In this document: positions 34,890 to 43,146 of the stretch, piece after piece
Layout of the letters: the number at the start of each line of letters is the position of its first letter
How positions within the stretch are numbered: position 1 is the first letter of the stretch
Assembly: GCA_016716625.1 (NCBI GenBank)
Contig: JADJVJ010000001.1
Location: 868,001-932,000 of the forward strand
Direction of reading: 5' to 3'
Length of the DNA stretch: 64,000 nt
Source of the DNA: Nostocoides sp.
GTDB lineage: Bacteria > Actinomycetota > Actinomycetes > Actinomycetales > Dermatophilaceae
Translations under genes and position numbers: made by a program
The notes under the pieces: generated by a model
The model's input: the letters and a program-made list of their open reading frames with translations, nothing else
What the model was told of the DNA's origin: nothing
Databases searched by the model: none

Positions 34890-36443
34890 ATGACTGAGTC
34901 CACGCCTTCGACGAAGACCGCCTCCGCCGACTCCCTCCCGGGCGCCGTGCGCCTCCGGGTAGCACCCTCGCCTACGGGGGACCCGCACGTCGGCACGGCA
35001 TACATGTCGCTCTTCAATCTCGCCTTCGCGCGCCAGCAGCAGGGCCGTTTCCTGTTGCGGATCGAGGACACCGACCGCGCGCGGCTCACCGAGGGCAGCG
35101 AGGCGCAGGTCTTCGACACCCTGCACTGGCTGGGGCTGACCTGGGACGAGGGGCCGGACATCGGCGGCCCGTGTGCGCCCTACCGGCAGAGCGAGCGGCT
35201 CACGACATACCGGCCGTATGTCGATCGCCTGCTCGCCGAGGGGAAGGCGTACCACTGCTGGTGCTCCACCGAGCGACTTGCGCAAATGCGCGAGGAGCAG
35301 CAGAAGAACAAGCAGCCCACCGGCTACGACCGGCTCTGCCACGGCAAGTCCCGCGGGCAGCGGGCCGAACTCCCCGGCTTCAGTGAGACCCCGGTGGTGC
35401 GGATGCTCATCCCGGAGGATGTCGAGCTCGAGTTCGAGGACCTCATCCGCGGCCGGGTGCGCGCCCCGCGGCCCGATGACCAGGTCATCCTCAAGGCCGA
35501 CGGCTTCCCGACATACCATCTCGCCGTGGTTGTCGACGACCACGAGATGGGGATCACCCATGTGGTGCGTGGCGAGGAGTGGATCTCTTCGACGCCCAAG
35601 CACATCCTCCTCTACCAGTGGCTCGGCATCGACCTGCCCAAGTTCGCGCACATGCCGCTGCTGCGCAACGAGAACAAGTCCAAGATCTCCAAGCGAAAGA
35701 ACCCGTGGGCCCGGCTCACCTGGTTCCGCGAGCAGGGGTACCTGCCGGAGGCTCTGGTGAACTTCCTCGGGCTGCTCGCCTACCCGCCGGCCCAGGACGC
35801 CGAGGGCAACGACGTCGAGGTCTTCACGGTCGCCGAGTTCAGCGAGCGCTTCGATTGGGCCAAGGTCAACCCGGTGGGCCCGATTTTCGATCTCAAGAAG
35901 CTCGACTGGCTCAACGGGGTCTATATCCGGGGGCTCGAGGTCGGGGACTTCGCCGGCAGGCTGCTGCCCGGACTCATCGCCGATGGCGTGCTCGGGGACC
36001 ACCCGAGTCTCGGCGAGTTGGCTCGACTTCGATCGGTCGCCGAGCTCATCCAGACCCGGATTGCGCACCTCACCGAGGCCAGTGACCTCGTTCGACCGTT
36101 CTTCGTCCCCGACGATGCGCTCGAGATCGCCGAGGACGCGCGCGCCGGGCTCGCGCAGAACGCCGGACAGGTGCTCGACGCCGCCATCGACGCCCTCGGG
36201 CAGGTCTCCGACGAGCGTTCCGGGCTGCTGGGTGCCGAGTCCGGATGGACCGCTGCCACGATCGAGACCGCGCTGCGCGCCGCGATCGTCGAGGGGCTGG
36301 AGATCACGCCGCGGTTCGCCTTCGGGCCCCTGCGCACCGCGATCTCCGGAGCGCGGGTCTCACCACCGCTCTTTGAGTCGATGGAGATCCTCGGCAAGAC
36401 CTCCACGCTCGGGCGGCTGCACGCGCTGCGCGGCACCCTCTGA
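34890..36443 (+). CDS. gltX: Glutamyl-tRNA synthetase
   Basis: A 517-residue class I synthetase. APSPTGDPHVGTAY holds the HIGH-type signature (33-37) and KISKRKN the KMSKS-type one (about 265), both normal actinobacterial variants. FLLRIEDTDRARL and HVVRGEEWISSTPKH are also present. With GatCAB in the window and no GlnRS, it is expected to charge both tRNA-Glu and tRNA-Gln; both tRNA genes lie about 1 kb downstream. TACGCT at 34875-34880 lies nine bases before the ATG, so at most a very short leader is present. Confidence 0.95.
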   Translation: MTESTPSTKTASADSLPGAVRLRVAPSPTGDPHVGTAYMSLFNLAFARQQQGRFLLRIEDTDRARLTEGSEAQVFDTLHWLGLTWDEGPDIGGPCAPYRQSERLTTYRPYVDRLLAEGKAYHCWCSTERLAQMREEQQKNKQPTGYDRLCHGKSRGQRAELPGFSETPVVRMLIPEDVELEFEDLIRGRVRAPRPDDQVILKADGFPTYHLAVVVDDHEMGITHVVRGEEWISSTPKHILLYQWLGIDLPKFAHMPLLRNENKSKISKRKNPWARLTWFREQGYLPEALVNFLGLLAYPPAQDAEGNDVEVFTVAEFSERFDWAKVNPVGPIFDLKKLDWLNGVYIRGLEVGDFAGRLLPGLIADGVLGDHPSLGELARLRSVAELIQTRIAHLTEASDLVRPFFVPDDALEIAEDARAGLAQNAGQVLDAAIDALGQVSDERSGLLGAESGWTAATIETALRAAIVEGLEITPRFAFGPLRTAISGARVSPPLFESMEILGKTSTLGRLHALRGTL

Positions 36444-36458
36444 CGCGCCGCCCCCGGG

Positions 36459-37226
36459 ATGACCATCCGGGCGCTCGCGCTGGACGCCGACGGGACCCTG
36501 TGGAACACCCGGGCGGCGATGGTGGCGGCCGCGCAGGCCGCCGCGCGAACCCTTTGGCTGCATGCCTCGCCTGAGCAGTGCGCCGCCTTCGGGGAGCGGT
36601 TTCGGGCCGATCCCAGCGGTGCCTTCCGCAGGTTCGTGCAGGGGGAGCTGTCCTTCGCTCAGATGCGAGCCACCCGGATCGACGAGGCCGCGGCGAGCCT
36701 CGGACTGCCACCGGGTGGTCACCGGGTCGCGGCGTTTGAGGCGGCCTACGCACCGGTGTTCGACGAGACCCTCACCGCGTATGTCGACGCCGTCGGGCTG
36801 CTCCGGTGGGCCACAGAGGCAGGGCTGCACGTGCGCGTGCTCACGAACTCCGCCCAGGCCTACACCGAGGCCAAGGCCGTGGCGACCGGGCTGGCCGAAC
36901 TCCACGGGCGGATCTGCTCGCGGGAGTGCGTGGGTGTGGGCAAACCCAAGCCGGAGCCGTTCTGGCATCTCTGCGAGCGGCTCGGCGTGCCCCCCGGCGA
37001 GGTCGTGTATGTCGGCGACGAATGGGCCTGCGATGCCATGGGAGCCACCGGTGCCGGGCTCGAGGCGGCCTGGCTCGTGCGGGACGAGGAGGACCCGGCC
37101 GGCGAGGTGCAGGCGAGCGGGGAGCGGCGGGCGGCGGCCCAGGCCCACGGCATACCGATCATCGGTTCGCTGACCGAGGTGCCCGCCCTGCTCGCTGATT
37201 TGGGTGCGGGCGAAGGGGCCGGGTAG
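36459..37226 (+). CDS. HAD-superfamily hydrolase
   Basis: A 255-residue phosphatase-like protein with motif I LDADGTLWN near residue 8, motif II VLTNSAQ, motif III Lys in GVGKPKPEPFW, and motif IV VVYVGDEWACDAMGATGAG. The cap between motifs I and II is helical (subclass I). The substrate is unknown. It follows gltX by 15 bases, probably on the same transcript. Its stop codon lies inside TAGTAT, which may be the -10 box for the tRNA genes. Confidence 0.85.
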   Translation: MTIRALALDADGTLWNTRAAMVAAAQAAARTLWLHASPEQCAAFGERFRADPSGAFRRFVQGELSFAQMRATRIDEAAASLGLPPGGHRVAAFEAAYAPVFDETLTAYVDAVGLLRWATEAGLHVRVLTNSAQAYTEAKAVATGLAELHGRICSRECVGVGKPKPEPFWHLCERLGVPPGEVVYVGDEWACDAMGATGAGLEAAWLVRDEEDPAGEVQASGERRAAAQAHGIPIIGSLTEVPALLADLGAGEGAG

Positions 37227-37286
37227 TATCGGCGCTCGGTTCGTCCGAGGTCGGCCCGTTCGCGGGACGGCCGACGACATACCCCT

Positions 37287-37358
37287 TGGGGTATAGTGTA
37301 ATTGGCAACACTAGTGATTCTGGTTCACTCATTCTAGGTTCGAGTCCTGGTACCCCAG
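37287..37358 (+). tRNA. tRNA-Gln (anticodon CTG)
   Basis: A 72-base cloverleaf with acceptor TGGGGTA/TACCCCA, discriminator G, anticodon stem AGTGA/TCACT with loop TTCTGGT (anticodon CTG, reading CAG), and T arm CTAGG-TTCGAGT-CCTGG. CCA is not encoded. The substrate for GatCAB amidation. A possible promoter TTGGGT-18-TAGTAT lies at 37200-37229. Confidence 0.95.
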
Positions 37359-37394
37359 CGTGTCGGCAGTCGCCTTGCGCGACCTTGTCGATTC

Positions 37395-37427
37395 GGCAGA
37401 AGCCCGGCCACCCGGTAAGGTTCTGCC
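37395..37427 (+). terminator. Hairpin between the two tRNA genes
   Basis: GGCAGAA at 37395-37401 pairs with TTCTGCC at 37421-37427 around a GC-rich loop. There is no T run, so it may be a processing site rather than a terminator. Confidence 0.3.
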
Positions 37428-37455
37428 TCGTTGCCCGGCCTGCCGGCAGCAGCAC

Positions 37456-37528
37456 GGCCCCGTTGTGTAGCGGTCTAGCACGCCGCCCTCTCAAGGCGGT
37501 AGCGCGGGTTCGAACCCCGTCGGGGCTA
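37456..37528 (+). tRNA. tRNA-Glu (anticodon CTC)
   Basis: A 73-base cloverleaf with acceptor GGCCCCG/CGGGGCT (first pair G-U), discriminator A, anticodon stem CCGCC/GGCGG with loop CTCTCAA (anticodon CTC), and T loop TTCGAAC. CCA is not encoded. It lies about 100 bases after tRNA-Gln on the same strand. Confidence 0.95.
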
Positions 37529-37537
37529 CGCCATCAT

Positions 37538-37579
37538 GATGATCCCCGGTCCTTGCGGACCGGGGGTCATCACGTTTTT
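37538..37579 (+). terminator. Rho-independent terminator after tRNA-Glu
   Basis: A 15-bp stem, GATGATCCCCGGTCC with its complement (one G-T pair), a TTGC loop and then ACGTTTTT. A strong terminator for the tRNA transcript; the IclR gene converges on its far side. Confidence 0.9.
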
Positions 37580-37590
37580 ACCGGGTCGAC

Positions 37591-38349
37591 TCAGTCGTGG
37601 TCGGCGGGAGCGCCGTTCTGCGCCTCCTGCTGGGCCGCGTGCCGGGCGAGGACCTCGGTGAGCTTGTTAGCCCCGGCGATCACGGTCGCGGCATGGAGCC
37701 GGCCGGGCTGCCGGGTGAGCCGCTCGATGGGGCCGCTGATGGAGACCGCGGCGATGACCCGTCCCGAGGGGGAGCGGACCGGCGCGGACACCGAGGCGAC
37801 CCCCGGCTCGCGCTCACCCACGCTTTGCGCCCAACCACGCCGGCGGACACCAGAGAGCATTGTGGCGTTGAAGGCGGCGCCCTGCAGGCCACGGTGCAGT
37901 CGGTCGGGCTCCTCCCAGGCGAGCAGCACCTGGGCCGCGGACCCGGCCCGCATGGACAGGGTGGCGCCGACCGGGATGGAGTCGCGCAGGCCCACAGGGC
38001 GTTCGGCCGCGGAGACGCACACCCGGTACTCGCCCTGCCTGCGGAAGAGCTGAGCCGACTCGTTCGTGTGATCCCGTAGCGCCCCGAGCACGGGCCCGGC
38101 AGCCGCAAGAAGCCGGTCCTCGCCCGCGGCGGCGGCAAGTTCACCAAGCCGTGGGCCAAGGATGAAACGGCCTTGAAGATCGCGGGCGACGAGCCGGTGG
38201 TGTTCGAGGGCGACGGCAAGCCGGTGGGCCGTCGGTCGAGCAAGACCGGTGATCGTGACGAGTTGGGCGAGCGTCGAGGGGCCGCCTTCGAGTGCGCTGA
38301 GGACGACAGCCGCCTTGTCGAGAACGCCCACCCCACTGGAGTTGTCCAT
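37591..38349 (-). CDS. ndgR: IclR-family regulator of leucine genes (NdgR/LtbR type)
   Basis: A 252-residue regulator. The N-terminal winged helix (GVLDKAAVVLSALEGG, LAQLVTITGLARPTAHRLAVALE) is followed by an effector domain with GLRDSIPVGATLSMRAGSAAQVLLAW and SVSAPVRSPSGRVIAAVSISGP. The start motif and its place divergent from leuCD match NdgR of Streptomyces and LtbR of Corynebacterium, which repress leuCD and other amino acid genes. CAATAT (38356-38361, minus strand) lies six bases before the ATG at 38349, a leaderless start. Its promoter spacer contains a palindromic operator, so it probably controls itself as well. Confidence 0.9.
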   Translation of the reverse strand: MDNSSGVGVLDKAAVVLSALEGGPSTLAQLVTITGLARPTAHRLAVALEHHRLVARDLQGRFILGPRLGELAAAAGEDRLLAAAGPVLGALRDHTNESAQLFRRQGEYRVCVSAAERPVGLRDSIPVGATLSMRAGSAAQVLLAWEEPDRLHRGLQGAAFNATMLSGVRRRGWAQSVGEREPGVASVSAPVRSPSGRVIAAVSISGPIERLTRQPGRLHAATVIAGANKLTEVLARHAAQQEAQNGAPADHD

Positions 38350-38358
38350 GTCTTGATA

Positions 38359-38387
38359 TTGCCGTCTCATCGGATGAGACGCAAGTT
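38359..38387. promoter_or_regulatory. Shared operator and overlapping divergent promoters of ndgR and leuC
   Basis: The palindrome GTCTCATC-G-GATGAGAC fills 38364-38380. On the minus strand TTGCGT (38379-38384) and CAATAT (38356-38361) frame it with a 17-base spacer toward ndgR. On the plus strand TTGCCG (38359-38364) and CAAGTT (38382-38387) frame it with a 17-base spacer toward leuC. One dimer bound here would block both promoters. A second weaker repeat TTCACG/CGTGAA lies at about 38386-38408. Confidence 0.65.
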
Positions 38388-38470
38388 CACGCGTGAGATC
38401 CCCGTGAAACTCTCGGAACAGGCGACGGTGCGGACCTCGTCGCCGTGAGCGCAGTGCACGGAGGCAGACG

Positions 38471-39877
38471 ATGGCAAGAACGCTGGCAGAGAAGGTGTGG
38501 GAGGCCCACGTCGTTCGACGGGGCGAAGGGGAGCCCGATTTGCTCTACGTGGACCTGCACCTGCTCCACGAGGTGACCAGCCCGCAGGCGTTCGACGGCC
38601 TTCGGGGAAGCGGCCGCCCGGTGCGCCGCCCCGAGCTCACCCTGGCCACCGAGGACCACAACGTCCCGACGACCCCTGGGCCGATCACCGATGAGGTCAG
38701 CCGCACCCAGGTGGAGACGCTCCGGCGCAACTGCGCCGAGTTCGGCGTGCAGATCTATCCCATGGGCGATGCCGAACAAGGCATCGTCCATGTCGTGAGC
38801 CCGCAACTCGGTCTCACTCAGCCCGGTATGACGATCGTCTGCGGGGACAGCCACACCTCCACCCATGGCGCCTTCGGTGCCCTCGCCTTCGGCATCGGGA
38901 CATCCGAAGTCGAACACGTCCTGGCCACCCAGACCCTCCCGCTCAAGCCGTTCCAGACCATGGCCATCACGGTCGAGGGGGACCTGCCCGCCGGGGTCAC
39001 CGCAAAGGACCTCATCCTCGCGGTGATCGCCAAGATCGGCACCGGAGGCGGCCAGGGCTACGTCCTGGAGTATCGCGGGAGCGCCATCCGCGCCCTCTCC
39101 ATGGAGGCCCGGATGACGGTGTGCAACATGTCCATCGAGGCGGGCGCGCGCGCCGGCATGATCGCACCGGATCGGGTGACCTTCGACTATCTGCGCGGCC
39201 GGGACCACGCCCCGACCGGGGCCGACTGGGATGCCGCCGTCGAGAACTGGCGCGCGCTGGCCAGCGACGAGGACGCGGTCTACGACGCCGAGGTGGTCAT
39301 CGACGCCTCCACCCTGGCGCCCTTCGTCACCTGGGGGACCAACCCCGGCCAGGGGGCACCGCTCTCCGCCGCGGTGCCGGATCCCGAGCACATGGCCGAC
39401 GACAACGAGAAGGTGGCGGCCCGACGGGCCCTGGACTACATGGGGCTCACCCCCGGTACGCCGTTGCGCGAGGTGGCCGTGGACACGGTCTTCGTCGGCT
39501 CGTGCACCAACGGCCGCATCGAAGACCTGCGGACGACCGCGGCGATCCTGCGGGGACGCCAGGTCGCCGATGGAGTGCGCATGCTCGTGGTCCCCGGGTC
39601 CGCCCGGGTGCGGCTGCAGGCCGAGGCCGAAGGACTGCACACAGTCTTCGAGCAGGCCGGGGCGCAGTGGCGTCTGCCGGGCTGCTCGATGTGCCTGGGG
39701 ATGAACCCCGACACCCTGAGCCCGGGGGAGCGCAGCGCCTCGACCTCGAACCGCAACTTCGAAGGGCGTCAGGGCAAGGGTGGCCGGACCCACCTGGTCA
39801 GCCCCGAGGTGGCCGCGGCGACCGCCGTCCGTGGAACCCTCTCCAGTCCCGCCGACCTTGACCCCGCGGAGGCCTGA
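38471..39877 (+). CDS. leuC: 3-Isopropylmalate dehydratase, large subunit
   Basis: A 468-residue aconitase-family subunit with GPITDEVSRTQVETLRRNC, the DSHTSTHGAFGALAFGIGTSEVEHVLATQ core, and iron-sulfur cysteines in FVGSCTNGRIEDL and GCSMCLGMN. With LeuD it isomerises 2- to 3-isopropylmalate and citramalate in the CimA route. GGAGG lies about 6 bases before the ATG. The untranslated leader from the proposed start is roughly 75 bases. Control is by the NdgR-type operator. Confidence 0.96.
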   Translation: MARTLAEKVWEAHVVRRGEGEPDLLYVDLHLLHEVTSPQAFDGLRGSGRPVRRPELTLATEDHNVPTTPGPITDEVSRTQVETLRRNCAEFGVQIYPMGDAEQGIVHVVSPQLGLTQPGMTIVCGDSHTSTHGAFGALAFGIGTSEVEHVLATQTLPLKPFQTMAITVEGDLPAGVTAKDLILAVIAKIGTGGGQGYVLEYRGSAIRALSMEARMTVCNMSIEAGARAGMIAPDRVTFDYLRGRDHAPTGADWDAAVENWRALASDEDAVYDAEVVIDASTLAPFVTWGTNPGQGAPLSAAVPDPEHMADDNEKVAARRALDYMGLTPGTPLREVAVDTVFVGSCTNGRIEDLRTTAAILRGRQVADGVRMLVVPGSARVRLQAEAEGLHTVFEQAGAQWRLPGCSMCLGMNPDTLSPGERSASTSNRNFEGRQGKGGRTHLVSPEVAAATAVRGTLSSPADLDPAEA

Positions 39878-39878
39878 C

Positions 39879-40469
39879 ATGGACCCGTTCAGCACGCACA
39901 CCGGCATCGGCGTCCCGCTGCGCCGGAGCAACGTCGACACCGACCAGATCATCCCGGCGGTCTATCTCAAACGGGTCACCAAGTCGGGCTTCGAGGACGG
40001 GCTCTTCGCGGCCTGGCGAGGGGACCCCACCTTCGTCCTCAATGACCCGGCCTTCTCCGCCGGCTCGGTGCTCGTCGCCGGACCGGACTTCGGCACGGGG
40101 TCCTCCCGGGAGCACGCGGTGTGGGCCCTGATGAACTACGGGTTCCGGGTGGTCATCTCCTCGCGTTTCGCCGACATCTTTCGGGGCAACAGCGGCAAGC
40201 AGGGCCTGCTCACCGCGCAGTGCAGCCAGGACGATGTCGAGCTGCTCTGGAAGTACCTCGAGAACCACCCCGGCGCCTCCGTCACCGTCGACCTCCTCTC
40301 CCAGAACGTCACCGCGGGCGATATCGTCGCTCGTTTCGACATCGATCCCTACACCCGGTGGCGCCTCCTGGAAGGCCTTGACGACATCAGCCTGACGCTG
40401 CGCCACGAAGGCGACATCACGGCATACGAGGGGCAGCGGCCGAGCTGGAAGCCCACGGTGACCGCCTGA
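39879..40469 (+). CDS. leuD: 3-Isopropylmalate dehydratase, small subunit
   Basis: A 196-residue swivel-domain subunit with GVPLRRSNVDTDQIIPAVYLKRV, GPDFGTGSSREHAVWAL and SSRFADIFRGNSGKQGLL. The SSRE loop contributes to the active site at the interface with LeuC. The ATG comes one base after the leuC stop and follows GGAGG, so both subunits are made together. Confidence 0.96.
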   Translation: MDPFSTHTGIGVPLRRSNVDTDQIIPAVYLKRVTKSGFEDGLFAAWRGDPTFVLNDPAFSAGSVLVAGPDFGTGSSREHAVWALMNYGFRVVISSRFADIFRGNSGKQGLLTAQCSQDDVELLWKYLENHPGASVTVDLLSQNVTAGDIVARFDIDPYTRWRLLEGLDDISLTLRHEGDITAYEGQRPSWKPTVTA

Positions 40470-40772
40470 GCGAGGCTCGTGTGACGGGTGGGGCTGGTGT
40501 GACCTCCCGGGGAGTTGCTCGCGGATCGGCGACACGCCGTATGCCGTTGTCTGACAAGGCTGTTGGCTCACGGTGAGTACGAACGACGCTGCGGCACATG
40601 AGGGCGAGCCTCTGACTCGATCAACGGAGAGCACATCGTCGAGACCCGGAAAGTGTTGCCGCAGTTGGGAAACACGCCGGGCGCGGTGTTGGACTCGACC
40701 GATCTGGCGACCTAACGTCAAGGTGGGTCAGACATCTGTCCGCGCCCACCCAGACCGCCTCAGGAGTACACC
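40470..40772 (+). promoter_or_regulatory. 303-bp intergenic region with the hupB promoter
   Basis: TTGGAC (40689-40694), an 18-base spacer and TAACGT (40713-40718) form the likely hupB promoter, giving an untranslated leader of about 50 bases that ends in AGGAG before the GTG. The remaining 220 bases hold one GTATGCC (about 40540) and no clear terminator for leuCD. A 67-codon frame reading into hupB from 40573 looks non-coding. Confidence 0.55.
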
Positions 40773-41435
40773 GTGAACAAGGCAGATCTCATCCGTGAGC
40801 TCGAGGGTCGCCTCGGGTCGCGCAAGGCAGCAACCGTGGCTCTCGAGGGAGTCTTCGACATCATCCTTCGCCAGGTGGCCAAGGGTGGCAAGGTGAGCAT
40901 TACCGGCTTCGGCACCTTCGATCGGGCCGAGCGGGCCGCGCGCACCGGCCGCAACCCCCGGACCGGGGCCTCGGTCCGGATCCCGAAGTCCAAGGCCCCC
41001 CGGTTCCGGGCGGCCCAGGCGTTCAAGGATTACACCAAGAAGCCCTCGACGCTGCCGAAGTCCGGACCGGTTGCGGTGCGGGCCTCCGCCGCCGCGCCCG
41101 CGGCCCCGGCCAAGGCCGCCCCGGCGAAGAAGGCCGCTCCCGCCAAGAAGGCAGCTCCGGCGAAGAAGGTCGCCGCGGCCCCCGTCAAGGCCGCACCCGC
41201 GAAGAAGGCTCCGGCCAAGGCCACTCCGGCAAAGGCTGCGCCGGCCAAGGCTGCCGTGAAGAAGGCTCCGGCGACCAAGGCGGCCCCGGCAAAGGCTGCG
41301 CCGGCCAAGGCACCGGCAAGGAAGGCTCCGGCGACCAAGGCCGCCCCGGCAAAGGCGGCCCCCGCAAAGGCGGCCCCCGCCAAGAAGGCACCGGCGAAGA
41401 AGGTCCCCGCCAAGAAGGCTCCCGCCAAGAAGTAG
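40773..41435 (+). CDS. hupB: DNA-binding protein HU with Lys/Ala/Pro-rich tail
   Basis: A 220-residue nucleoid protein. Residues 1-92 are the HU fold (MNKADLIRELEGRLG, KGGKVSITGFGTFDRAERAARTGRNPRTG, the DNA-binding arm, then FKDYTKK). The rest is a disordered basic tail of PAKKA/PAKAA repeats, as in mycobacterial HupB and HupS of Streptomyces. The tail binds DNA and is a usual site of lysine acetylation in relatives. Codons in the tail are repetitive, so the number of repeats may vary between strains. AGGAG lies eight bases before the GTG. Confidence 0.95.
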   Translation: MNKADLIRELEGRLGSRKAATVALEGVFDIILRQVAKGGKVSITGFGTFDRAERAARTGRNPRTGASVRIPKSKAPRFRAAQAFKDYTKKPSTLPKSGPVAVRASAAAPAAPAKAAPAKKAAPAKKAAPAKKVAAAPVKAAPAKKAPAKATPAKAAPAKAAVKKAPATKAAPAKAAPAKAPARKAPATKAAPAKAAPAKAAPAKKAPAKKVPAKKAPAKK

Positions 41436-41451
41436 TCCCCTTCGGACCGGC

Positions 41452-41487
41452 AGGGCGAGGCGGGCCGCTAGCGGATCGTCTCGCCCT
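41452..41487. terminator. Hairpin between convergent hupB and fbiD
   Basis: GGGCGAG pairs with CTCGCCC around an inner perfect palindrome CCGCTAGCGG (41465-41474). It overlaps the stop codon of the fbiD gene. No T run is present. Confidence 0.4.
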
Positions 41488-42298
41488 CGCCGATTCCGAC
41501 GATCCACACCCGGCTCGCCCGCAGCGGAACCAATGGGAGCAGTTCGATCGACACCCGCTGCCCGGGCCGCAGACGCCGCAACGCGCTGCGCGCGAGGCTC
41601 TCCGGCGGCACCACAACCTCACGGCCGTCGTCAAGGAGGGCACGACCGCTGCCGTCGTCATCCATCACCGAGATCGTCGCCTGCATAGCGGCAGGGTAGC
41701 CCGCGAGGGCCGCCGCCGTCGCTGGCCCCACCCCGAGCATGCGCGCTCGCTCGAGGTCCGTGGCGTCGTCCACATCGAGCCGCAGCCCCGGCCAGGACCC
41801 CTCCACCCGAAGGTGGCCGAGTGCCTCGTGGGCCGCCGCGCTCCCCGCTCCGAAGGCGGTCGGCAACGCGCCGGGACCGGCAAGCAGGGCGGTGCCCTCC
41901 CCGTCGTGGTCGGGGACGACGATCGGCGTATGCCGGGCCTGGGCAAGGGCCTCGCGGATTTCCCTGGGCCGCAGCGCGGGGTGGTCCGCGAAGAGCACTG
42001 CGCGGACCCTCGCGCCGGCTTCCTCGGCCGCGGCCAGACCGGCCGCCGAGGCCGCGTCCAGCCCCGAGCCGGGGTCGGCGACGACCCCCGCGCCACGGCT
42101 GCTCGCCCACGCCCGGGTCGCCGGATCCAGCGTGACGACGAACACCGCGGCATCCGGGAGGCCGGCGCGGACGGCCGCGAGTGTGTCCTCAGCCATTGCC
42201 ATGGAGAGTGCGCGACGCCAGGCCGCGGTCCCGCCGAGCCGTGACTTGGAGAGCGGACCACCCTTGAGCGGGATGATGATCGCGGGGCGCGACGGCAT
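41468..42298 (-). CDS. fbiD: Phosphoenolpyruvate/2-phospho-L-lactate guanylyltransferase with C-terminal extension
   Basis: A 276-residue protein. Residues 1-200 are the CofC/FbiD nucleotidyltransferase: IIIPLKGGPLSKSRL at the start, VVADPGSGLDAASAAGL, VLFADHPALRPREI, and GLRLDVDDATDLERARMLGVGP. It activates PEP or phospholactate with GTP for coenzyme F420. About 70 further residues (ATISVMDDDGSGRALLDDG, LRRLRPGQRVSIEL) look like a small OB-fold domain that elsewhere occurs as a separate protein; this part is inference. ATG at 42298 is supported by GAAGAT seven bases upstream; an in-frame ATG at 42331 is the alternative. It is divergent from plsC. Confidence 0.82.
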   Translation of the reverse strand: MPSRPAIIIPLKGGPLSKSRLGGTAAWRRALSMAMAEDTLAAVRAGLPDAAVFVVTLDPATRAWASSRGAGVVADPGSGLDAASAAGLAAAEEAGARVRAVLFADHPALRPREIREALAQARHTPIVVPDHDGEGTALLAGPGALPTAFGAGSAAAHEALGHLRVEGSWPGLRLDVDDATDLERARMLGVGPATAAALAGYPAAMQATISVMDDDGSGRALLDDGREVVVPPESLARSALRRLRPGQRVSIELLPLVPLRASRVWIVGIGEGETIR

Positions 42299-42393
42299 AC
42301 GGGTGATCTTCTCAGGATCGGCGAGGGACATGGACAGGGGGCGCCCGCATGGGGATGATGACGCAGCAGAACACCCATGAAAGGCTGGCCCGC

Positions 42394-43146
42394 GTGACCA
42401 ACCCGACCGACCGCTCGCGGCCGTTTGCATACCGATTCGTCGTCGGTGTCCTCCGGCCGCCCCTCATGCTTTTCACGAAGCGGCGGTGGAGCGGCATCGA
42501 GAATCTGCCCTCCGGCGGCGGCTACGTGGCCTCGACGAACCATTACAGCTACATCGATCCGCTCATCTTTGGCCACTTCCTCGTCGACAACGGCCAGGTG
42601 CCGCACTATCTCGGCAAGATCGAGGTCTTCAAGGTCCCAGTCGTCGGGCACATCCTGCGCGCCGCCCAGCAGATCCCGGTGCTCCGCGAGTCCGGCAAGG
42701 CTTCGGGTGCCTACCAGGCCGCGGTCGAGGCGGTCCGAAAGGGACAGTGCGTCGTCATCTACCCTGAAGGCACCCTGACCCGGGACCCCGGGCTCTGGCC
42801 GATGAAGGGCAAGACCGGCGCGGCCCGGGTCGCTCTGGAGACTCGGTGTCCGCTCATCCCGATCGCGAACTGGGGCGGCCAGGAGATCATGGGCGTCTAC
42901 TCCAAGTGGCCGCGGCTGCTGCCCCGCAAGACCGTGTGGGTGCGGGCCGGCGCCCCGGTCGACCTCAGTGACCTCTATGACGTCCCGCTGACCCGAGCGG
43001 TGCTCCGCGAGGCGACCGACCGGGTTATGGCGGCGATCACGCGAGAACTGGAAGTGCTGCGCGGAGAGGCCGCGCCGGCCGAGCGCTGGGACCCTAAGGC
43101 GCACGGCCAGCCCCAGATCGGCAAACCCTCGAAGGAGGCCTCGTGA
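42394..43146 (+). CDS. plsC: 1-Acylglycerol-3-phosphate O-acyltransferase
   Basis: A 250-residue membrane-associated acyltransferase of phospholipid synthesis. The NHYSYIDP block carries the HX4D catalytic pair, and VVIYPEGTLTRD the acceptor-binding block; LIPIANWGGQE follows. GTG at 42394 is preferred because AAGGCT (42381-42386) lies seven bases upstream; ATG at 42349 is in frame but would precede that box. Its stop overlaps gpsA by GTGA, so lysophosphatidate acylation and glycerol-3-phosphate supply are linked. Confidence 0.88.
   Translation: MTNPTDRSRPFAYRFVVGVLRPPLMLFTKRRWSGIENLPSGGGYVASTNHYSYIDPLIFGHFLVDNGQVPHYLGKIEVFKVPVVGHILRAAQQIPVLRESGKASGAYQAAVEAVRKGQCVVIYPEGTLTRDPGLWPMKGKTGAARVALETRCPLIPIANWGGQEIMGVYSKWPRLLPRKTVWVRAGAPVDLSDLYDVPLTRAVLREATDRVMAAITRELEVLRGEAAPAERWDPKAHGQPQIGKPSKEAS

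Noticed and set aside
37227..37286. GTCGGCC/GGCCGAC hairpin before tRNA-Gln as an attenuator
   Set aside because: No T run and no leader frame; it more likely lies within the tRNA transcript or spacer.
38393..38448. A leader peptide before leuC
   Set aside because: The short frames there are not rich in Leu, Val or Ile, and no terminator follows; operator control explains the region better.
40573..40776. A 67-codon frame between leuD and hupB
   Set aside because: No ribosome binding site, no recognisable motifs, and it overlaps the hupB promoter and start.
41086..41430. Direct repeats that could look like a CRISPR or satellite array
   Set aside because: They are the PAKKA/PAKAA codon repeats of the hupB tail, in frame and without spacers of constant length.
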